NCBI RefSeq assembly: GCF_002303925.1
Contig: NZ_MRCS01000016.1
Span: 52,055-116,054 of the forward strand
From: Pseudomonas sp. ACN8
GTDB lineage: Bacteria > Pseudomonadota > Gammaproteobacteria > Pseudomonadales > Pseudomonadaceae
Reading direction: 5' to 3'
Length of the DNA: 64,000 nt
The position numbers and the translations under genes were made by a program. The notes beneath the pieces are model-generated. The model ran no database searches and had not been told where the DNA came from. It saw only the letters and a list, made by a program, of their open reading frames with translations. This document shows positions 61,276 to 64,000 of the stretch, one piece after another (position 1 is the first letter of the stretch; the number at the start of each line of letters is the position of its first letter).

Positions 61276-61367
61276 TTCGCGAGCAGGCTCGCTCCCACAA
61301 GGGTTTATCGGTGCACACAATATCTGTGAACACTGGAGATCCACTGTGGGAGCGAGCCTGCTCGCGA
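61276..61367. repeat. REPIN (inverted REP pair)
   Basis: REP copies at 61276-61299 and 61345-61367 with a 45-base loop. It separates the convergent MocR and SDR genes. Confidence 0.92.
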
Positions 61368-61400
61368 TGAGGCCATATTCAACAACACAAAACTGAAGCG

Positions 61401-62147
61401 TTAACGCCCACCCCCCAGATCAACAAAAGTCCCCGTCGCATAAGAAGCCTTGTCCGACAGCAACCAGACAATCGCCTCCGCCACTTCATCCGGACGTCCG
61501 CCCCGGGCCATAGGAATCGCCGACTCCAGCTTGCTGACCCGATCCGGATCGCCGCTCAAGGCATGGAAATCGGTGTAGATGTAGCCCGGACGCACGGCGT
61601 TGACCCGAATCCCCTCGCCCGCCACTTCCTTGGACAGGCCGATGGTGAAGGTGTCCAGCGCGCCTTTGGACGCTGCATAATCCACGTACTCGTTGGGTGC
61701 CCCCAATCGCGAGGCGACCGACGATACGTTGACGATGCTGCCACCCTGCCCGCCGTGCCTGGGCGACATGCGCAGGATCGCGTGCTTGGCACAGAGGATC
61801 GGCGCCAGGACGTTGGTTTTCATGATCTTGAGAATGCGGAACTCGGACATCTCGTCGACTCGGGACTTTTGTCCGACGGTGCCGGCGTTGTTCACCAGCG
61901 CGGTGACCCGGCCCAGTTCACTGTCCACCCGATGGAACAGCGCGATGACTTCGTCTTCGATGCTGACGTCGGCCCGCACTGCAATGGCTTGCGCACCGAT
62001 TGCGCGGACTTGCTCCAGCACGCCGAGGGCGGCCCGTTCGTCCGCCTGATAGTTGATGCAGATCCGATAGCCCTGCGCGGCGGCCAACAGAGCGGTGGCC
62101 GCACCAATGCCGCGGCTACCGCCGGTGATGACGATGACTTTGTCCAT
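61401..62147 (-). CDS. SDR-family NAD(P)-dependent oxidoreductase
   Basis: 248 residues, a classical short-chain dehydrogenase. The cofactor motif TGGSRGIG (near residues 8-15), NNAGT, the catalytic serine in NVSSVASRLG and YAASK are complete. It resembles glucose-dehydrogenase or FabG-like enzymes acting on sugars or oxo compounds, but substrate is unknown. Convergent with the MocR gene; no operon partner is visible. Confidence 0.9.
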   Translation of the reverse strand: MDKVIVITGGSRGIGAATALLAAAQGYRICINYQADERAALGVLEQVRAIGAQAIAVRADVSIEDEVIALFHRVDSELGRVTALVNNAGTVGQKSRVDEMSEFRILKIMKTNVLAPILCAKHAILRMSPRHGGQGGSIVNVSSVASRLGAPNEYVDYAASKGALDTFTIGLSKEVAGEGIRVNAVRPGYIYTDFHALSGDPDRVSKLESAIPMARGGRPDEVAEAIVWLLSDKASYATGTFVDLGGGR

Positions 62148-62233
62148 GCGAGCTTTTCCCCCAATCGAAGCTTAAGCGGTCGGGGGCAAGAATAACCGCC
62201 ATTGGCGTTTTTTGCATGGCTTCACGTCAGCTG

Positions 62234-64000
62234 TCATGTCATCGACATTTCACGCTCGGTACTGGCTTTGAGCGGTTCGACCAATAGCTCCCCGCGATGG
62301 ATTTCCATCATGAACCCTGCGGCCGGCAGCGGATGCCCCAGCAGGTAACCCTGCAACGAATCGCAGCCGAGCTGAGTCAGGAAATCCTGTTGCACACCCG
62401 TCTCCACACCTTCGGCGACGATGCGCAGCCCCAGCGCCTGGCCGAGGGCGACGATGGCCGAAACGATCGCAGCGTCGTCGCTGTCGTGCTCCAGGTCCCG
62501 CACAAACCCCCGATCGATTTTCAGTTCGTTGGCCGGCAAGCGCTTGAGGTACATCAAGCTCGAATAGCCCGTACCAAAATCGTCGATGGACAGGTCGACA
62601 CCCATTTCCGACAGTTCCTGCAGCACCGTCATACTCGCATCAGCATCGCTCATGGCGGTGGTTTCGGTGATTTCCAGGGTCAGGCTGTTGGCCGGCAGAT
62701 GGTGGGTCGCCAGGGCCTTGGCGACGCTCTGGACCAGCCCGGCATGGCAAAACTGAATGGCCGACAGGTTCACCGCGATGCGCCAATCGGTGTAGCCGAG
62801 CACGTACCACTCGCGCATCTGGCGGCACGCTTCGTTGAGCACCCACTCGCCGATTGGAATGATCAGCCCGGTTTTTTCCGCCATGTCGATGAATTTGTCC
62901 GGCAACAGCATCCCTTGCGTCGGGTGCTCCCAGCGCAACAAGGCCTCTGCGCCCACTGGCCGGCCATTGGCGGCGTCGAACTTGGGCTGGTAATGCAGGC
63001 TGAATTCCTGCTGTTCCACGGCATTGCGCAGGTCCTGCAGCAATTGCAGCTGTTTGCGGGCGTTGCTGTTCATCGAAGCATCGAAAAAGCTGTAGCCGTT
63101 TTTACCCGCACCCTTGGCGTGGTACATCGCCGCGTCGGCGTTCATCAACAATTCGTGGGCGGACTGGCCGTTACCCGGGTAGAGCGCGATACCGACGCTG
63201 GCGGAAATGTGCAAATCATGTTCGGCAACCCGGAACGCACGCGCGATCAATCCGACCTGACGCGCCGCCAGGTTCAAGGCGTCATTCTGTTCGCTCAACT
63301 GCACCAGCAACACGAACTCATCGCCGCCAATGCGCGCCAGGGTGTCCTGGCTGCGCAAGTCTTCGCGCAGGCGCACGGCCACTTCGCGCAACAGCAGATC
63401 ACCCATGTGGTGGCCGAAGGCATCGTTGACCGGTTTGAAGCCGTCCAGGTCGATGAACATCAGGGCAAAGCACCCTCCCTGTTCCCGGACCCGCGACATG
63501 GCCTGATCGATTCGATCGGCGAGCAGTGTACGGTTCGGCAACCCGGTGAGGGTGTCGTGCAGGGCCAGTTGGGTCAGTTCACGGTTGGCCTCGGTCAGCG
63601 ACCGGGCCAGACTCGCGGTGCGAGCTTCCAGGCGTGCATCGAGGATCGAGGTCAGCAAGGCAATGCTCAGCACCGCCAACGTGGTGATCAGCACCAGGTT
63701 GTCCAGGCCATTGCCGCTCAATCCATTGACCGCTGCGCCACAAAAACTGCCGTCGGCAAAGCGTGCGGCGGCCATCCCGGTGTAGTGCATGCCGACGATG
63801 GCGATGCCCATGATCACCGCGGCACCGCCACGGATCAAACGGACATAAGGCGTGTGTTGGCGCAGACGGAAAGCGATCCACAATGCCGCGCCCGAAGCGC
63901 CGACCGCGATCAACAGCGAGGCGCCGAACAGCGTCGGGTCGTAGTCGATGCCCGGTTGCATGCGCATGGCGGCCATGCCGGTGTAGTGCATCGCGCTGAT
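62234..64000 (-). CDS. MHYT-GGDEF-EAL cyclic-di-GMP enzyme (MucR-like), 5' end outside window
   Basis: The frame is open to the window edge, so the N-terminus is missing; about 588 residues are visible. There are two MHYT motifs (MHYTGMAAM and MHYTGMAAA) within membrane helices, a sensor domain proposed to bind copper or gases. A diguanylate cyclase domain has an intact GGDEF (RIGGDEFVLL), followed by a phosphodiesterase EAL domain with EALLRW and DFGTGYSS. The order matches P. aeruginosa MucR, which links c-di-GMP to alginate synthesis. Both active sites look complete, so it could make and break c-di-GMP. Confidence 0.88.
   Translation of the reverse strand: MSAMHYTGMAAMRMQPGIDYDPTLFGASLLIAVGASGAALWIAFRLRQHTPYVRLIRGGAAVIMGIAIVGMHYTGMAAARFADGSFCGAAVNGLSGNGLDNLVLITTLAVLSIALLTSILDARLEARTASLARSLTEANRELTQLALHDTLTGLPNRTLLADRIDQAMSRVREQGGCFALMFIDLDGFKPVNDAFGHHMGDLLLREVAVRLREDLRSQDTLARIGGDEFVLLVQLSEQNDALNLAARQVGLIARAFRVAEHDLHISASVGIALYPGNGQSAHELLMNADAAMYHAKGAGKNGYSFFDASMNSNARKQLQLLQDLRNAVEQQEFSLHYQPKFDAANGRPVGAEALLRWEHPTQGMLLPDKFIDMAEKTGLIIPIGEWVLNEACRQMREWYVLGYTDWRIAVNLSAIQFCHAGLVQSVAKALATHHLPANSLTLEITETTAMSDADASMTVLQELSEMGVDLSIDDFGTGYSSLMYLKRLPANELKIDRGFVRDLEHDSDDAAIVSAIVALGQALGLRIVAEGVETGVQQDFLTQLGCDSLQGYLLGHPLPAAGFMMEIHRGELLVEPLKASTEREMSMT

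Overview
The window looks like a chromosomal segment of a fluorescent Pseudomonas (P. fluorescens group). The evidence is the high GC with typical codon use, the Pseudomonas-type lipid A L-Ara4N (arn) operon ending in ugd, the Pseudomonas trehalose/alpha-glucan cluster with a fused TreS-maltokinase, and eight REP/REPIN palindromes of the 'GTGGGAGCGAGC' type common in this group. I saw no rRNA, tRNA, CRISPR array, prophage or insertion sequence. The first and last genes run off the ends.

Layout. 1-7 kb: the end of a PuuB-like FAD oxidoreductase, a secreted formylglycine sulfatase (minus strand), and a complete pqi lipid-transport operon (two half-PqiA proteins, MCE protein PqiB, lipoprotein PqiC). 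7-25 kb, cell envelope: an isolated ArnT paralogue, an Fe(III) ABC importer (fbpABC type, with a Fur-like box), a lone tyrosine recombinase facing away from the arn promoter, then arnBCADTEF-ugd in a nearly unbroken chain of 1-4 base overlaps, closed by a further ArnT-like membrane glycosyltransferase. 25-36 kb, mixed housekeeping and accessory genes: MFS transporter, HPP membrane protein, xanthine-type NCS2 permease, LEA-type lipoprotein, AraC regulator, PssA-like phosphatidylserine synthase, TetR regulator with an NTF2-like partner, TSUP transporter, NudC and a dienoyl-CoA isomerase-like crotonase.

36-57 kb: the glucan/trehalose island. On the plus strand: glgA-treZ-malQ-treY-DUF2934-glgX, then a PIG-L-like protein and an EEP-family hydrolase. 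On the minus strand: glgE-treS/pep2-glgB. Together they encode the GlgE route (trehalose to maltose, to maltose-1-phosphate, to linear and then branched glucan) and the TreY/TreZ route from glucan back to trehalose, with GlgX and MalQ for remodelling. No glgC is present. Upstream of glgA I see an NtrC-like dyad and a sigma-54-like -24/-12 element; upstream of glgE there is an AlgU-like promoter.

57-64 kb: a 55-residue proline-rich peptide gene, an MgtC-family membrane protein, a DUF3203-like small protein, a CcoG-type ferredoxin without ccoHIS, a MocR-type regulator, an SDR oxidoreductase and the 3' part of a MHYT-GGDEF-EAL (MucR-like) protein. All REPINs lie right of 30 kb and sit in gene gaps, mostly after 3' ends. 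The most unusual items are the candidate sigma-54/NtrC control of glgA, a PIG-L-like protein whose catalytic aspartate is glycine, three ArnT-type glycosyltransferases in 18 kb, and a REP fragment that supplies the ribosome binding site of glgX.
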